Assembly (NCBI RefSeq): GCF_050948215.1
Contig: NW_027488581.1
Location: forward strand, 620,001 to 684,000
Length of the DNA stretch: 64,000 bases
Direction: 5' to 3'
Source of the DNA: Halictus rubicundus
Taxonomy: Eukaryota > Arthropoda > Insecta > Hymenoptera > Halictidae
The translations under genes were made by a program, and so were the position numbers. Under the pieces are notes generated by a model. The model was not told where the DNA came from. It did no database searches and saw only the letters and a list, made by a program, of their open reading frames with translations. Below, in pieces: positions 40,981 through 54,950 of this stretch. The first letter of the stretch is position 1, and each line of letters starts with the position of its first letter.

Positions 40981-42659
40981 GATAGGATAGGATAGAGGAT
41001 CGGATAGGGGTTTGGATAGGATAGAGGATAGGATAGGATAGAGGATATAATAGGATAGAGGATAGGATAGGATAGAGGATAGGATAGGATAGAGGATAGG
41101 ATAGGATAGAGGATAGGATAGGATAGAGGATAGGATAGGATAGAGAATAGGATAGGATAGAGGATAGGATAGGATAGAGGATAGGATAGGATTGAGGGTA
41201 CGATAGGATAGAGGATAGGATAGGATAGAGGATAGGATAGGATAGAGGATCGGATAGGGGTTTGGATAGGATAGAGGATAGGATAGGATAGAGGATATAA
41301 TAGGATAGAGGATAGGATAGGATAGAGGATAGGATAGGATAGAGGATAGGATAGGATAGAGGATAGGATAGGATAGAGGATAGGATAGGATAGAGGATAG
41401 GATAGGATAGAGGATAGGATAGGATAGAGAATAGGATAGGATAGAGGATAGGATAGGATAGAGGATAGGATAGGATTGAGGGTACGATAGGATAGTGGAT
41501 AGGGTAGGATAGAGGATAGGATAGGATAGAGGATATGATAGGATAGAGGATAGGATAGGATAGAGGATAGGATAGGATAGAGGATAGGATAGGATAGAGA
41601 ATAGGATATAGGATTGGATATGATAGAGGATAGAATAGGATAGAGGATAAGATAGGATAGAGGATAGGATATGATAGAGGATAGGATAGGATAGAGGATA
41701 GGATAGGATAGAGGATAGGATAGGATAGGATAGAGGATAGGATAGGATAGAGGATAGGATAGCATAGAGAATAGGATAGGATAGAGGATAGGATAGGATA
41801 GAGGATAGGATAGGATTCAGGGTACGATAGGATAGTGGATAGGATAGGATAGAGGGTAGGATAGGATAGAGGATATGATAGGATAGATGATAGGATAGGA
41901 TAGAGGATAGGATAGAATAGTGGATAGGATAGGATGGAGGATAGGATAGAGGATAGGATAGAGGATAGGATAGGATAGAGGATAGGATACGATAGAGGAT
42001 AGGATAGGATAGAGGATAGGAAAGGATAAACGATAGGATAGGATAGAGGATAGGATAGGATAGATGATAGGATAGGATAGAGGATAGGATACGATAGAGG
42101 ATAGGATAGGATAGAGGATAGGATAGGATGGAGAATAGGATATAGGATTGGATAGGATAGAGAATAGGATATAGGATTGGATAGGATAGAGGATAGAATA
42201 TGATAGAGGATAGGATAGGATAGAGGATAGGATAGGATAGAGGATAGGATAGGATAGAGGATAGGATAGGATAGAGGATAGGATAGGATTGAGGATAGGA
42301 TAGGATTGAGGGTACGATAGGATAGTGGATAGGGTAGGATAGAGGATAGGATAGGATAGAGGATATGATAGGATAGAGGATAGGATAGGATAGAGGATAG
42401 GATAGGATAGAGAATAGGATATAGGATTGGATATGATAGAGGATAGAATAGGATAGAGGATAAGATAGGATAGAGGGTAGGATATGATAGAGGATAGGAT
42501 AGGATAGAGGATAGGATAGGATAGAGGATAGGATAGAATAGAGGATAGGATAGGATAGAGGATAGGATAGGATAGAGGATAGGATAGGATAGAGGATAGG
42601 ATAGGATAGAGAATAGGATAGGATAGAGGATAGGATAGGATAGAGGATAGGATAGGATT
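40981..42659. repeat. Transition into family C
   Basis: GGGGTTTGG units near 41,010 and 41,265 are the last clear family B marks. TTGAGGGTACGATAGG units (GAGGGTACG at 41,194, 41,478, 42,308, and a CAGGGTACG variant at 41,818) then dominate, each followed by AGTGGATAGG or AGTGGATAGGGTAGG. These units also occur in family A (for example near 1213 and 1483), so this part looks like a mixture of A-like units on the way to C. Confidence 0.75.
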
Positions 42660-43358
42660 GAGGGTACGATAGGATAGTGGATAGGGTAGGATAGAGGATA
42701 GGATAGGATAGAGGATATGATAGGATAGAGGATAGGATAGGATAGAGGATAGGATAGGATAGAGGATAGGATAGGATAGAGAATAGGATATAGGATTGGA
42801 TATGATAGAGGATAGAATAGGATAGAGGATAAGATAGGATAGAGGATAGGATATGATAGAGGATAGGATAGGATAGAGGATAGGATAGGATAGAGGATAG
42901 GATAGGATAGAGGATAGGATAGGATAGAGGATAGGATAGGATAGAGGATAGGATAGGATAGAGGATAGGATATGATAGAGGATAGGATAGGATAGAGGAT
43001 AGGATAGGATAGGATAGAGGATAGGATAGGATAGAGGATAGGATAGGATGGAGAATAGGATATAGGATTGGATAGGATAGAGAATAGGATATAGGATTGG
43101 ATAGGATAGAGGATAGAATGTGATAGAGGATAGGATAGAGGATAGGATAGGATAGAGGATAGGATAGGATAGAGAATAGGATAGGATAGAGGATAGGATA
43201 GGATAGAGGATAGGATAGGATTGAGGGTACGATAGGATAGTGGATAGGATAGGATAGAGGGTAGGATAGGATAGAGGATATGATAGGATAGAGGATAGGA
43301 TAGGATAGAGGATAGGATAGAATAGTGGATAGGATAGGATGGAGGATAGGATAGGATT
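42660..43358. repeat. 699-bp tandem duplication, first copy
   Basis: GAGGGTACG at 42,660 and 43,223 recurs at 43,359 and (as GGGGGTACG) 43,922, and the double GAGAATAGGATATAGGATTG mark at 43,051 recurs at 43,750, all at 699 bp. Between them the offset briefly drops to 682 (TTGGATATG at 42,796 and 43,478), one 17-bp unit less, and then recovers. 699 is 41 units of 17 plus 2. Confidence 0.9.
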
Positions 43359-44057
43359 GAGGGTACGATAGGATAGTGGATAGGGTAGGATAGAGGATAG
43401 GATAGGATAGAGGATATGATAGGATAGAGGATAGGATAGGATAGAGGATAGGATAGGATAGAGAATAGGATATATAATTGGATATGATAGAGGATAGAAT
43501 AGGATAGAGGATAAGATAGGATAGAGGATAGGATATGATAGAGGATAGGATAGGATAGAGGATAGGATAGGATAGAGGATAGGATAGGATAGAGGATAGG
43601 ATAGGATAGAGGATAGGATAGGATAGAGGATAGGATAGGATAGAGGATAGGATAGGATAGAGGATAGGATATGATAGAGGATAGGATAGGATAGAGGATA
43701 GGATAGGATAGGATAGAGGATAGGATAGGATAGAGGATAGGATAGGATGGAGAATAGGATATAGGATTGGATAGGATAGAGAATAGGATATAGGATTGGA
43801 TAGGATAGAGGATAGAATATGATAGAGGATAGGATAGAGGATAGGATAGGATAGAGGATAGGATAGGATAGAGAATAGGATAGGATAGAGGATAGGATAG
43901 GATAGAGGATAGGATAGGATTGGGGGTACGATAGGATAGTGGATAGGATAGGATAGAGGGTAGGATAGGATAGAGGATATGATAGGATAGAGGATAGGAT
44001 AGGATAGAGGATAGGATAGGATAGAGAATAGGATAGGATAGAGGATAGGATAGGATA
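43359..44057. repeat. 699-bp tandem duplication, second copy
   Basis: This follows directly on the first copy in the same orientation. It carries its own variants: GATATATAATTGG near 43,470 in place of GATATAGGATTGG, and GGGGGTACG at 43,922. The right edge is an estimate. Confidence 0.85.
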
Positions 44058-46794
44058 GAGGATAGGATAGGATAGGATAGAGGATAGGATAGGATAGAGG
44101 ATAGGATAGGATAGAGGATAGGATAGGATAAACGATAGGATAGTATAGAGGATAGGATAGGATAGAGGATAGGATAGGATAGGATAGTGGATAGGATATG
44201 ATAGAGGATAGGATAGGATAGAGGATAGGATAGGATAGAGGAAAGGATAGGATAGAGGATAGGATAGGGTAGAGGATAGGATAGGATAGAGGATAATATA
44301 CGGTAGAGGATAGGATAGGATAGAGGATAGAATAGGATAGAGGGTAGAATAGGGTAGAGGATAGGATAGGATAGAGGATAGGATAGGATAGAGGATAGGA
44401 TAGGATAGAGAATAGGATAGGATAGAGGATAGGATAGGATAGAGAATAGGATAGGATAGAGGATAGGATAGGATAGAGGATAGGATAGGGTAGAGGATAG
44501 GATAGGATAGAGGATAATATACGGTAGAGGATAGGATAGGATAGAGGATAGGATAGGATAGAGGATAGGATAGGATAGAGGATAGGATAGGATAGAGGAT
44601 AGGATGGGATAGAGGATAGGATAGGATAGAGGATAGGATAGGATAGAGGATAGGATAGGATAAACGATAGGATAGTATAGAGGATAGGATAGGATAGGAT
44701 AGAGGATAAGATAGGATAGAGGATAGGATATGATAGAGGATAGGATAGGTTAGAGGATAGGATAGGATAGAGGATAGGATAGGATAGGATAGAGGATAGG
44801 ATAGGATAGAGGATAGGATAGGATAGAGGATAGGATAGGATAGAGGATAGGATAGGATAAACGATAGGATAGTATAGAGGATAGGATAGGATAGAGGATA
44901 GGATAGGATAGGATAGTGGATAGGATATGATAGAGGATAGGATAGGATAGAGGATAGGATAGGATAGTGGATAGGATAGGATAGTGGATTGGATAGGATA
45001 GAGGATAGGATACGATAGATTATAGGATAGGATAGAGAATAGGATATAGGATTGGCTAGGATAGAGGATAGAATAGGATAGAGGATAGGATAGGATAGAG
45101 GATAGGATATGATAGACGATAGGATAGGATAGAGGATAGGAAAGGATAGGATAGAGGATAGGATACGATAGAGGATAGGATAGGATAGAGGATAGGATAG
45201 GATGGAGAATAGGATATATAATTGGATAGGATAGAGAATAGGATATGATACAGGATAGGATAGGATAGAGAATAGGATAGGATAGAGGATAGGATAGGGT
45301 AGAGGATAGGATAGGATAGAGAATAGGATATAGGATTGGATAGGATAGCGGATAGGATAGGATAGAGGATAGGATAGGATAGAGGATAGGATAGGATAGA
45401 GGATAGGATAGAGGATAGAGGATAGGATAGGATAGTGGATTGGATAGGATAGAGGATAGGATAGGATAGAGGATAGGATAGGATAGAGAATAGGATATAG
45501 GATTGGCTAGGATAGAGGATAGAATAGGATAGAGGGTAGAATAGGATAGAGGATAGGATAGGATAGAGGATAGGATAGGATAGAGGATAGGATAGGATAG
45601 AGAATAGGATAGGATAGAGGATAGGATAGGATAGAGAATAGGATAGGATAGAGGATAGGATAGGATAGAGGATAGGATAGGGTAGAGGATAGGATAGGAT
45701 AGAGGATAATATACGATAGAGGATAGGATAAGATAGAGGATAGGATAGGATGGAGAATAGGATATAGGATTGGATAGGATAGAGGATAGGATATGATACA
45801 GGATAGGATAGGATAGAGAATAGGATAGGATAGAGAATAGGATATAGGATTGGATAGGATATCGGATAGGATAGGATAGAGGATAGGATAGGATAGAGGA
45901 TAGGATACGATAGAGGATAGGATAGGATAGAGGATAGGATAGGATAGAGGATAGGATAGGATAGGATAGAGGATAGGATAGGATAGAGGATAGGATAGGA
46001 TAGAGGATAGGATAGGATAGAGGATAGGATAGGATAGAGGATAGGATAGGATAGAGGATAGGATAGGATAGAGGATAGGATAGGATAGAGGATAGGATAG
46101 GATAGAGGATAGGATATGTTAGAGGATAGGATAGGATAGAGGATAGGATAGGATAAACGATAGGATAGGATAGAGGATAGGATAGGATAGAGGATAGGAT
46201 AGGATAGGATAGAGGATAGGATAGAGGATAGGATAGGATAGAGGATAGGATAGGATAGGATAGAGGATAGGATAGAGGATAGGATAGGATAGAGGATAGG
46301 ATAGGATAGAGAATAGGATAGGATAGAGGATAGGATAGGATAGAGGATAGGATAGGATTGAGGGTACGATAGGATAGTGGATAGGATAGGATAGAGGGTA
46401 GGATAGGATAGAGGATATGATAGGATAGAGGATAGGATAGGATAGAGGATAGGATAGGATAGAGGATAGGATAGGATAGGGGATAGGATAGGATAGAGAA
46501 TAGGATAGGATAGAGGATAGGATAGGATAGAGGATAGGATATGATAGAGGATAGGATAGGATAGAGGATAGGATAGGATAGGGGATAGGATAGGATAGAG
46601 GATAGGATACGATAGAGGATAGGATAGGATAGAGGATAGGATAGAGGATAGGATAGGATAGAGGATAGGATAGGATAGAGAATAGGATAGGATAGAGGAT
46701 AGGATAGGATAGAGGATAGGATACGATAGAGGATAGGATACTATAGAGAATAGGATATAGGATTGGCTAGGATAGAGGATAGAATAGGATAGAG
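44058..46794. repeat. Family C satellite with AATATACGG and AAACGATAGG units
   Basis: AATATACGG (or AATATACGATAG) units stand near 44,295, 44,515 and 45,707; AAACGATAGGATAGTATAG units near 44,130, 44,661 and 44,860; and a GATTATAGG unit near 45,019 followed by GGCTAGG near 45,055. About 45,900-46,100 is a run of nearly perfect 17-bp units. The segment 44,265-44,705 recurs at 48,395-48,835 at an offset of exactly 4130 bp. Confidence 0.82.
44265..44705. repeat. 4130-bp offset repeat, first copy
   Basis: Three marks fix the match: AATATACGG units beginning near 44,291 and 44,511 and the AAACGATAGG unit at 44,661 match 48,421, 48,641 and 48,791, each 4130 bp on. The matched part is about 440 bp long; outside it the variant order differs. 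Confidence 0.85.
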
Positions 46795-48366
46795 GATAGG
46801 ATAGGATAGAGGATAGGATATGATAGACGATAGGATAGGATAGAGGATAGGAAAGGATAGCATAGAGGATAGGATACGACAGAGGATAGGATAGGATAGA
46901 GGATAGGATAGGATGGAGAATAGGATATAGGATTGGATAGGATAGAGGATAGGATATGATACAGGATAGGATAGGATAGAGAATAGGATAGGATAGAGGA
47001 TAGGATAGGGTAGAGGATAGGATAGGATAGAGAATAGGATATAGGATTGGATAGGATAGCGGATAGGATAGGATAGAGGATAGGATAGGATAGAGGATAG
47101 GATAGGATAGAGGATAGGATAGAGGATAGAGGATAGGATAGGATAGTGGATTGGATAGGATAGAGGATAGGATAGGATAGAGGATAGGATAGGATAGAGA
47201 ATAGGATATAGGATTGGCTAGGATAGAGGATAGAATAGGATAGAGGGTAGAATAGGATAGAGGATAGGATAGGATAGAGGATAGGATAGGATAGAGGATA
47301 GGATAGGATAGAGAATAGGATAGGATAGAGGATAGGATAGGATAGAGAATAGGATAGGATAGAGGATAGGATAGGATAGAGGATAGGATAGGGTAGAGGA
47401 TAGGATAGGATAGAGGATAATATACGATAGAGGATAGGATAGGATAGAGGATAGGATAGGATGGAGAATAGGATATAGGATTGGATAGGATAGAGGATAG
47501 GATATGATACAGGATAGGATAGGATAGAGAATAGGATAGGATAGAGGATAGGATAGGGTAGAGGATAGGATAGGATAGAGAATAGGATATAGGATTGGAT
47601 AGGATATAGGATTGGATAGGATATCGGATAGGATAGTATAGAGGATAGGATAGGATAGGGGATAGGATACGATAGAGGATAGGATAGGATAGAGGATAGG
47701 ATAGTATAGAGGATAGGATAGGATAGCGGATAGGATAGGATAGAGGATAGGATAGGATAGAGGATAGGATAGAATAGTGGATAGGATAGGATAGAGGATA
47801 GGATAGGATAGAGGATAGGATAGGATAGAGGGTAGGATAGAGGATAGGATAGGATAGAGGATAGGATACGATAGAGGATAGGATAGGATAGAGGATAGGA
47901 AAGGATAAACGATAGGATAGGATAGAGGATAGGATAGGATAGAGGATAGGATATGATAGAGGATAGGATAGGATAGAGGATAGGATAGGAAAGAGGATAG
48001 GATAGGATAGAGGATAGGATACGATAGAGGATAGGATAGGATAGAGGATAGGATATAGGATTGGATAGGATAGAGGATAGAATAGGATAGAGGATAGGAT
48101 AGGATAGAGGATAGGATAGGTTGAGGATAGGATAGGATAGAGGATACGATATAGGATTGGATAGGATAGAGGATAGGATACGATAGAGGATAGGATAGGA
48201 TAGAGAATAGGATATAGGATTGGATAGGATAGAGGATAGAATAGGATAGAAGATAGGATAGGATAGAGGATAGGATATGATAGAGGATAGGATAGGATAG
48301 AGGATAGGATAGGATAGACGATAGGATAGGATAGAGGATAGGATACGATAGAGGATAGGATAGGAT
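46795..48366. repeat. 2409-bp offset repeat, first copy
   Basis: TATGATAGAC at 46,819, GCATAGAGG at 46,860, ATATCGGATAGG at 47,621 and GGAAAGGATAAACG at 47,898 all recur exactly 2409 bp later, so about 1.57 kb is duplicated with no net length change between these marks. The unusual double ATATAGGATTGG before ATATCGG is shared by both copies. Confidence 0.9.
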
Positions 48367-48394
48367 AGAGGATAGGATAGGATAGAGGATAGGA

Positions 48395-48835
48395 TAGGGT
48401 AGAGGATAGGATAGGATAGAGGATAATATACGGTAGAGGATAGGATAGGATAGAGGATAGAATAGGATAGAGGGTAGAATAGGATAGAGGATAGGATAGG
48501 ATAGAGGATAGGATAGGATAGAGGATAGGATAGGATAGAGAATAGGATAGGATAGAGGATAGGATAGGATAAAGAATAGGATAGGATAGAGGATAGGATA
48601 GGATAGAGGATAGGATAGGGTAGAGGATAGGATAGGATAGAGGATAATATACGGTAGAGGATAGGATAGGATAGAGGATAGGATAGGATAGAGGATAGGA
48701 TAGGATAGAGGATAGGATAGGATAGAGGATAGGATGGGATAGAGGATAGGATAGGATAGAGGATAGGATAGGATAGAGGATAGGATAGGATAAACGATAG
48801 GATAGTATAGAGGATAGGATAGGATAGGATAGAGG
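48395..48835. repeat. 4130-bp offset repeat, second copy
   Basis: This repeats 44,265-44,705. It lies inside the interval between the two 2409-bp copies, so the 2409-bp period was partly overwritten by, or formed around, a segment shared with 44 kb. Confidence 0.83.
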
Positions 48836-49203
48836 ATAGGATAGGATAGAGGATAGGATAGGATAGAGAATAGGATAGGATAGAGGATAGGATAGGATAG
48901 AGGATAGGATAGGATTGAGGGTACGATAGGATAGTGGATAGGATAGGATAGAGGGTAGGATAGGATAGAGGATATGATAGGATAGAGGATAGGATAGGAT
49001 AGAGGATAGGATAGGATAGAGGATAGGATAGGATAGGGGATAGGATAGGATAGAGAATAGGATAGGATAGAGGATAGGATAGGATAGAGGATAGGATATG
49101 ATAGAGGATAGGATAGGATAGAGGATAGGATAGGATAGGGGATAGGATAGGATAGAGGATAGGATACGATAGAGGATAGGATAGGATAGAGGATAGGATA
49201 GAG

Positions 49204-50775
49204 GATAGGATAGGATAGAGGATAGGATATGATAGACGATAGGATAGGATAGAGGATAGGAAAGGATAGCATAGAGGATAGGATACGATAGAGGATAGGA
49301 TAGGATAGAGGATAGGATAGGATGGAGAATAGGATATAGGATTGGATAGGATAGAGGATAGGATATGATACAGGATAGGATAGGATAGAGAATAGGATAG
49401 GATAGAGGATAGGATAGGGTAGAGGATAGGATAGGATAGAGAATAGGATATAGGATTGGATAGGATAGCGGATAGGATAGGATAGAGGATAGGATAGGAT
49501 AGAGGATAGGATAGGATAGAGGATAGGATAGAGGATAGAGGATAGGATAGGATAGTGGATTTAATAGGATAGAGGATAGGATAGGATAGAGGATAGGATA
49601 GGATAGAGAATAGGATATAGGATTGGCTAGGATAGAGGATAGAATAGGATAGAGGGTAGAATAGGATAGAGGATAGGATAGGATAGAGGATAGGATAGGA
49701 TAGAGGATAGGATAGGATAGAGAATAGGATAGGATAGAGGATAGGATAGGATAGAGAATAGGATAGGATAGAGGATAGGATAGGATAGAGGATAGGATAG
49801 GGTAGAGGATAGGATAGGATAGAGGATAATATACGATAGAGGATAGGATAGGATAGAGGATAGGATAGGATGGAGAATAGGATATAGGATTGGATAGGAT
49901 AGAGGATAGGATATGATACAGGATAGGATAGGATAGAGAATAGGATAGGATAGAGGATAGGATAGGGTAGAGGATAGGATAGGATAGAGAATAGGATATA
50001 GGATTGGATAGGATATAGGATTGGATAGGATATCGGATAGGATAGTATAGAGGATAGGATAGGATAGGGGATAGGATACGATAGAGGATAGGATAGGATA
50101 GAGGATAGGATAGTATAGAGGATAGGATAGGATAGCGGATAGGATAGGATAGAGGATAGGATAGGATAGAGGATAGGATAGAATAGTGGATAGGATAGGA
50201 TAGAGGATAGGATAGGATAGAGGATAGGATAGGATAGAGGGTAGGATAGAGGATAGGATAGGATAGAGGATAGGATACGATAGAGGATAGGATAGGATAG
50301 AGGATAGGAAAGGATAAACGATAGGATAGGATAGAGGATAGGATAGGATAGAGGATAGGATATGATAGAGGATAGGATAGGATAGAGGATAGGATAGGAA
50401 AGAGGATAGGATAGGATAGAGGATAGGATACGATAGAGGATAGGATAGGATAGAGGATAGGATATAGGATTGGATAGGATAGAGGATAGAATAGGATAGA
50501 GGATAGGATAGGATAGAGGATAGGATAGGTTGAGGATAGGATAGGATAGAGGATACGATATAGGATTGGATAGGATAGAGGATAGGATACGATAGAGGAT
50601 AGGATAGGATAGAGAACAGGATATAGGATTGGATAGGATAGAGGATAGAATAGGATAGAAGATAGGATAGGATAGAGGATAGGATATGATAGAGGATAGG
50701 ATAGGATAGAGGATAGGATAGGATAGACGATAGGATAGGATAGAGGATAGGATACGATAGAGGATAGGATAGGAT
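49204..50775. repeat. 2409-bp offset repeat, second copy
   Basis: This matches 46,795-48,366 in order, with the marks at 49,228, 49,269, 50,030 and 50,307. The match breaks near 50,775, where this copy continues with GAGAATAGGATATAGGATTG and the first continues with plain units. Confidence 0.9.
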
Positions 50776-52865
50776 AGAGAATAGGATATAGGATTGGATA
50801 GGATAGAGGATAGAATAGGATAGAGGATAGGATAGGATAGCGGATAGGATATGTTAGAGGATAGGATAGGATAGAGGATAGGATAGGATAAACGATAGGA
50901 TAGGATAGAGGATAGGATAGGATAGAGGATAGGATAGGATAGAGGATAGGATAGGATAGAGGATAGGATAGGATAGAGGATAGGATAGTATAGAGGATAG
51001 GATAGGATAGAGGATAGGATAGGATAGAGGATAGGATAGGATAGAGGATAGGATAGGATAGAGGATAGGATATAGGATTGGATAGGATAGAGGATAGGAT
51101 ATGATAGAGGATAGAATAGGATAGAGGATAGGATAGGATAGAGGATAGGATAGGATAGAGGATAGGATAGGATAGTGGATTGGATAGGATAGAGGATAGG
51201 ATAGGATAGAGGATAGGATAGTATAGAGGATAGGATAGGATAGAGGATAGGATAGGATAGAGGATAGGATAGGTTAGTGGATAGGATATGATAGAGGATA
51301 GGATAGGATAGAGGATAGGATAGGATAGTGGATAGGATAGGATAGTGGATTGGATAGGATAGAGGATAGGATACGATAGATTATAGGATAGGATAGAGAA
51401 TAGGATATAGGATTGGCTAGGATAGAGGATAGAATAGGATAGAGGATAGGATAGGATAGAGGATAGGATATGATAGACGATAGGATAGGATAGAGGATAG
51501 GAAAGGATAGGATAGAGGATAGGATACGATAGAGGATAGGATAGGATAGAGGATAGGATAGGATGGAGAATAGGATATAGGATTGGATAGGATAGAGGAT
51601 AGGATATGATACAGGATAGGATAGGATAGAGAATAGGATAGGATAGAGGATAGGATAGGGTAGAGGATACGATAGGATAGAGAATAGGATATAGGAGTGG
51701 ATAGGATAGCGGATAGGATAGGATAGAGGATAGGATAGGATAGAGGATAGGATAGGATAGAGGATAGGATAGGATAGAGGATAGGATAGGATAGTGGTTT
51801 TGATAGGATAGAGGATAGGATAGGATAGAGGATAGGATAGGATAGAGAATAGGATATAGGATTGGCTAGGATAGAGGATAGAATAGGATAGAGGGTAGAA
51901 TAGGATAGAGGATAGGATAGGATAGAGGATAGGATAGGATAGAGGATAGGATAGGATAGAGAATAGGATAGGATAGAGGATAGGATAGGATAGAGAATAG
52001 GATAGGATAGAGGATAGGATAGGATAGAGGATAGGATAGGGTAGAGGATAGGATAGGATAGAGGATAATATACGGTAGAGGATAGGATAGGATAGAGGAT
52101 AGGATAGGATAGGATAGAGGATAGGATAGGATAGAGGATAGGATAGGATAGAGGATAGGATAGGATAGAGGATAGGATAGGATAGAGGATAGGATAGGAT
52201 AGAGGATAGGATAGGATAGAGGATAGGATAGGATAGAGGATAGGATAGGATAGAGGATAGGATAGGATAAACGATAGGATAGTATAGAGGATAGGATAGG
52301 ATAGGATAGTGGATAGGATATGATAGAGGATAGGATAGGATAGAGGATAGGATAGGATAGAGGATAGGATAGGATAGAGGATAGGATAGGGTAGAGGATA
52401 GGATAGGATAGAGGATAATATACGGTAGAGGATAGGATAGGATAGAGAATAGGATATAGGATTGGATAGGATAGAGGATAGAATAGGATAGAGGATAGGA
52501 TAGGATAGCGGATAGGATATGTTAGAGGATAGGATAGGATAGAGGATAGGATAGGATAAACGATAGGATAGGATAGAGGATAGGATAGGATAGAGGATAG
52601 GATAGGATAGAGGATAGGATAGGATAGAGGATAGGATAGGATAGAGGATAGGATAGGATAGAGGATAGGATAGGATAGAGGATAGGATAGGATAGAGGAT
52701 AGGATAGGATAGAGGATAGGATAGGATAGAGGATAGGATAGGATAGAGGATAGGATAGGATAGAGGATAGGATAGGATAGAGGATAGGATAGGATAGAGG
52801 ATAGGATGGGATAGAGGATAGGATAGGATAGAGGATAGGATAGGATAGAGGATAGGATAGGATAA
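50776..52865. repeat. Family C stretch rich in canonical 17-bp units
   Basis: This contains the cleanest runs of the basic unit in the window, notably about 52,575-52,805 (around 13 units with no visible change) and about 52,095-52,260. Interspersed marks are GATTATAGG near 51,379, AATATACGG near 52,069 and 52,415, and GCGGATAGGATATGTTAG near 52,507. No other feature is seen. Confidence 0.8.
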
Positions 52866-54950
52866 ACGATAGGATAGTATAGAGGATAGGATAGGATAGG
52901 ATAGAGGATAAGATAGGATAGAGGATAGGATATGATAGAGGATAGGATAGGATAGAGGATATGATAGGATAGGATAGAGGATAGAATAGGATAGAGGATA
53001 GGATAGGATAGCGGATAGGATATGTTAGAGGATAGGATAGGATAGAGGATAGGATAGGATAAACGATAGGATAGGATAGAGGATAGGATAGGATAGAGGA
53101 TAGGATAGGATAGGATAGAGGATAGGATAGAGGATAGGATAGGATAGAGGATAGGATAGGATAGGATAGAGGATAGGATAGAGGATAGGATAGGATAGAG
53201 GATAGGATAGGATAGAGAATAGGATAGGATAGAGGATAGGATAGGATAGAGGATAGGATAGGTTTGAGGGTACGATAGGATAGTGGATAGGATAGGATAG
53301 AGGGTAGGATAGGATAGAGGATATGATAGGATAGAGGATAGGATAGGATAGAGGATAGGATAGGATAGAGGATAGGATAGGATAGGGGATAGGATAGGAT
53401 AGAGAATAGGATAGGATAGAGGATAGGATAGGATAGAGGATAGGATATGATAGAGGATAGGATAGGATAGAGGATAGGATAGGATAGGGGATAGGATAGG
53501 ATAGAGGATAGGATACGATAGAGGATAGGATAGGATAGAGAATAGGATATAGGATTGGATAGGATGGAGGATAGAATAGGATAGAGGATAGGATAGGATA
53601 GCGGATAGGATATGTTAGAGGATAGGATAGGATAGAGGATAGGATAGGATAAACGATAGGATAGGATAGAGGATAGGATAGAGGATAGGATAGGATAGAG
53701 GATAGGATAGGATAGAGGATAGGATACGATAGAGGATAGGATACGATAGAGGATAGGATAGGATAGAGGATAGGAAAGGATAAACGATAGGATAGGATAG
53801 AGGATAGGATAGGATAGATGATAGGATAGGATAGAGGATAGGATAGGATAGAGGATAGGATAGGATAGAGGATAGGATACGATAGAGGATAGGATACGAT
53901 AGAGGATAGGATAGGATAGAGAATAGAATATTGGATTGGATAGGATAGAGGATAGAATAGGATAGAGGATAGGATAGGATAGAGAATAGGATAGGATAGA
54001 GGATAGGATAGGGTAGAGGATAGGATAGGATAGAGGATAATATACGGTAGAGGATAGGATAGGTTAGAGGATAGGATAGGATAGAGGATAGGATAGAATA
54101 GAGGATAGGATAGGATAGAGGATAGGATAGTATAAACGAGAGGATAGTATAGAGGATAGGATAGGATAGAGGATAGGATAGGATAGAGGATAGGATAGGA
54201 TAGAGGATAGGATAGGATACTGGATAGGATAGGATAGAGGATAGGATATGATAGAGGATAGGATAGGACAGTGGATAGGATAGGATAGTGGATTGGATAG
54301 GATAGAGGATAGGATACGATAGATTATAGGATAGGATAGAGAATAGGATATAGGATTGGCTAGGATAGAGGATAGAATAGGATAGAGGATAGGATAGGAT
54401 AGAGGATAGGATATGATAGACGATAGGATAGGATAGAGGATAGGAAAGATTAGGATAGAGGATAGGATACGATAGAGGATAGGATAGGATAGAGGATAGG
54501 ATAGGATGGAGAATAGGATATAGGATTGGATAGGATAGAGGATAGGATATGATACAGGATATGATAGGATAGAGGATAGGATAGGGTAGAGGATAGGATA
54601 GGATACAGAATAGGATATAGGATTGGATAGGATAGCGGATAGGATACGATAGAGGATAGTATAGGATAGAGGATAGGATAGGATAGAGGATAAGATAGGA
54701 TAGAGGATAGGATAGGATAGAGAATAGGATAGGATAGAGGATAGGATAGGATAGAGGATAGGATACGATAGAGGATAGGATAGGATAGAGGATAGGATAC
54801 GATAGAGGATAGGATACGATAGAGGATAGGATAGAGGATAGGATAGGATAGAGGATAAGATAGGATAGAGGATAGGATAGGATAGAGAATAGGATAGGAT
54901 AGAGGATAGGATAGGATAGAGGATAGGATAGGATAGAGGATAGGATAGGA
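52866..54950. repeat. ~2.07-2.09 kb higher-order unit, first copy
   Basis: The AAACGATAGGATAGTATAG unit at the start recurs about 2.09 kb on, the rare GGTTTGAGGGTACG at 53,261 recurs at 55,349 (2088 bp), and TACGATAGATTATAGG at 54,315 recurs at 56,386 (2071 bp, one 17-bp unit less). The unit includes GCGGATAGGATATGTTAG, GGAAAGG, AATATACGG, AAACGAGAGG, ATACTGG and GACAGTGG marks in that order. The right edge is approximate. Confidence 0.88.
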
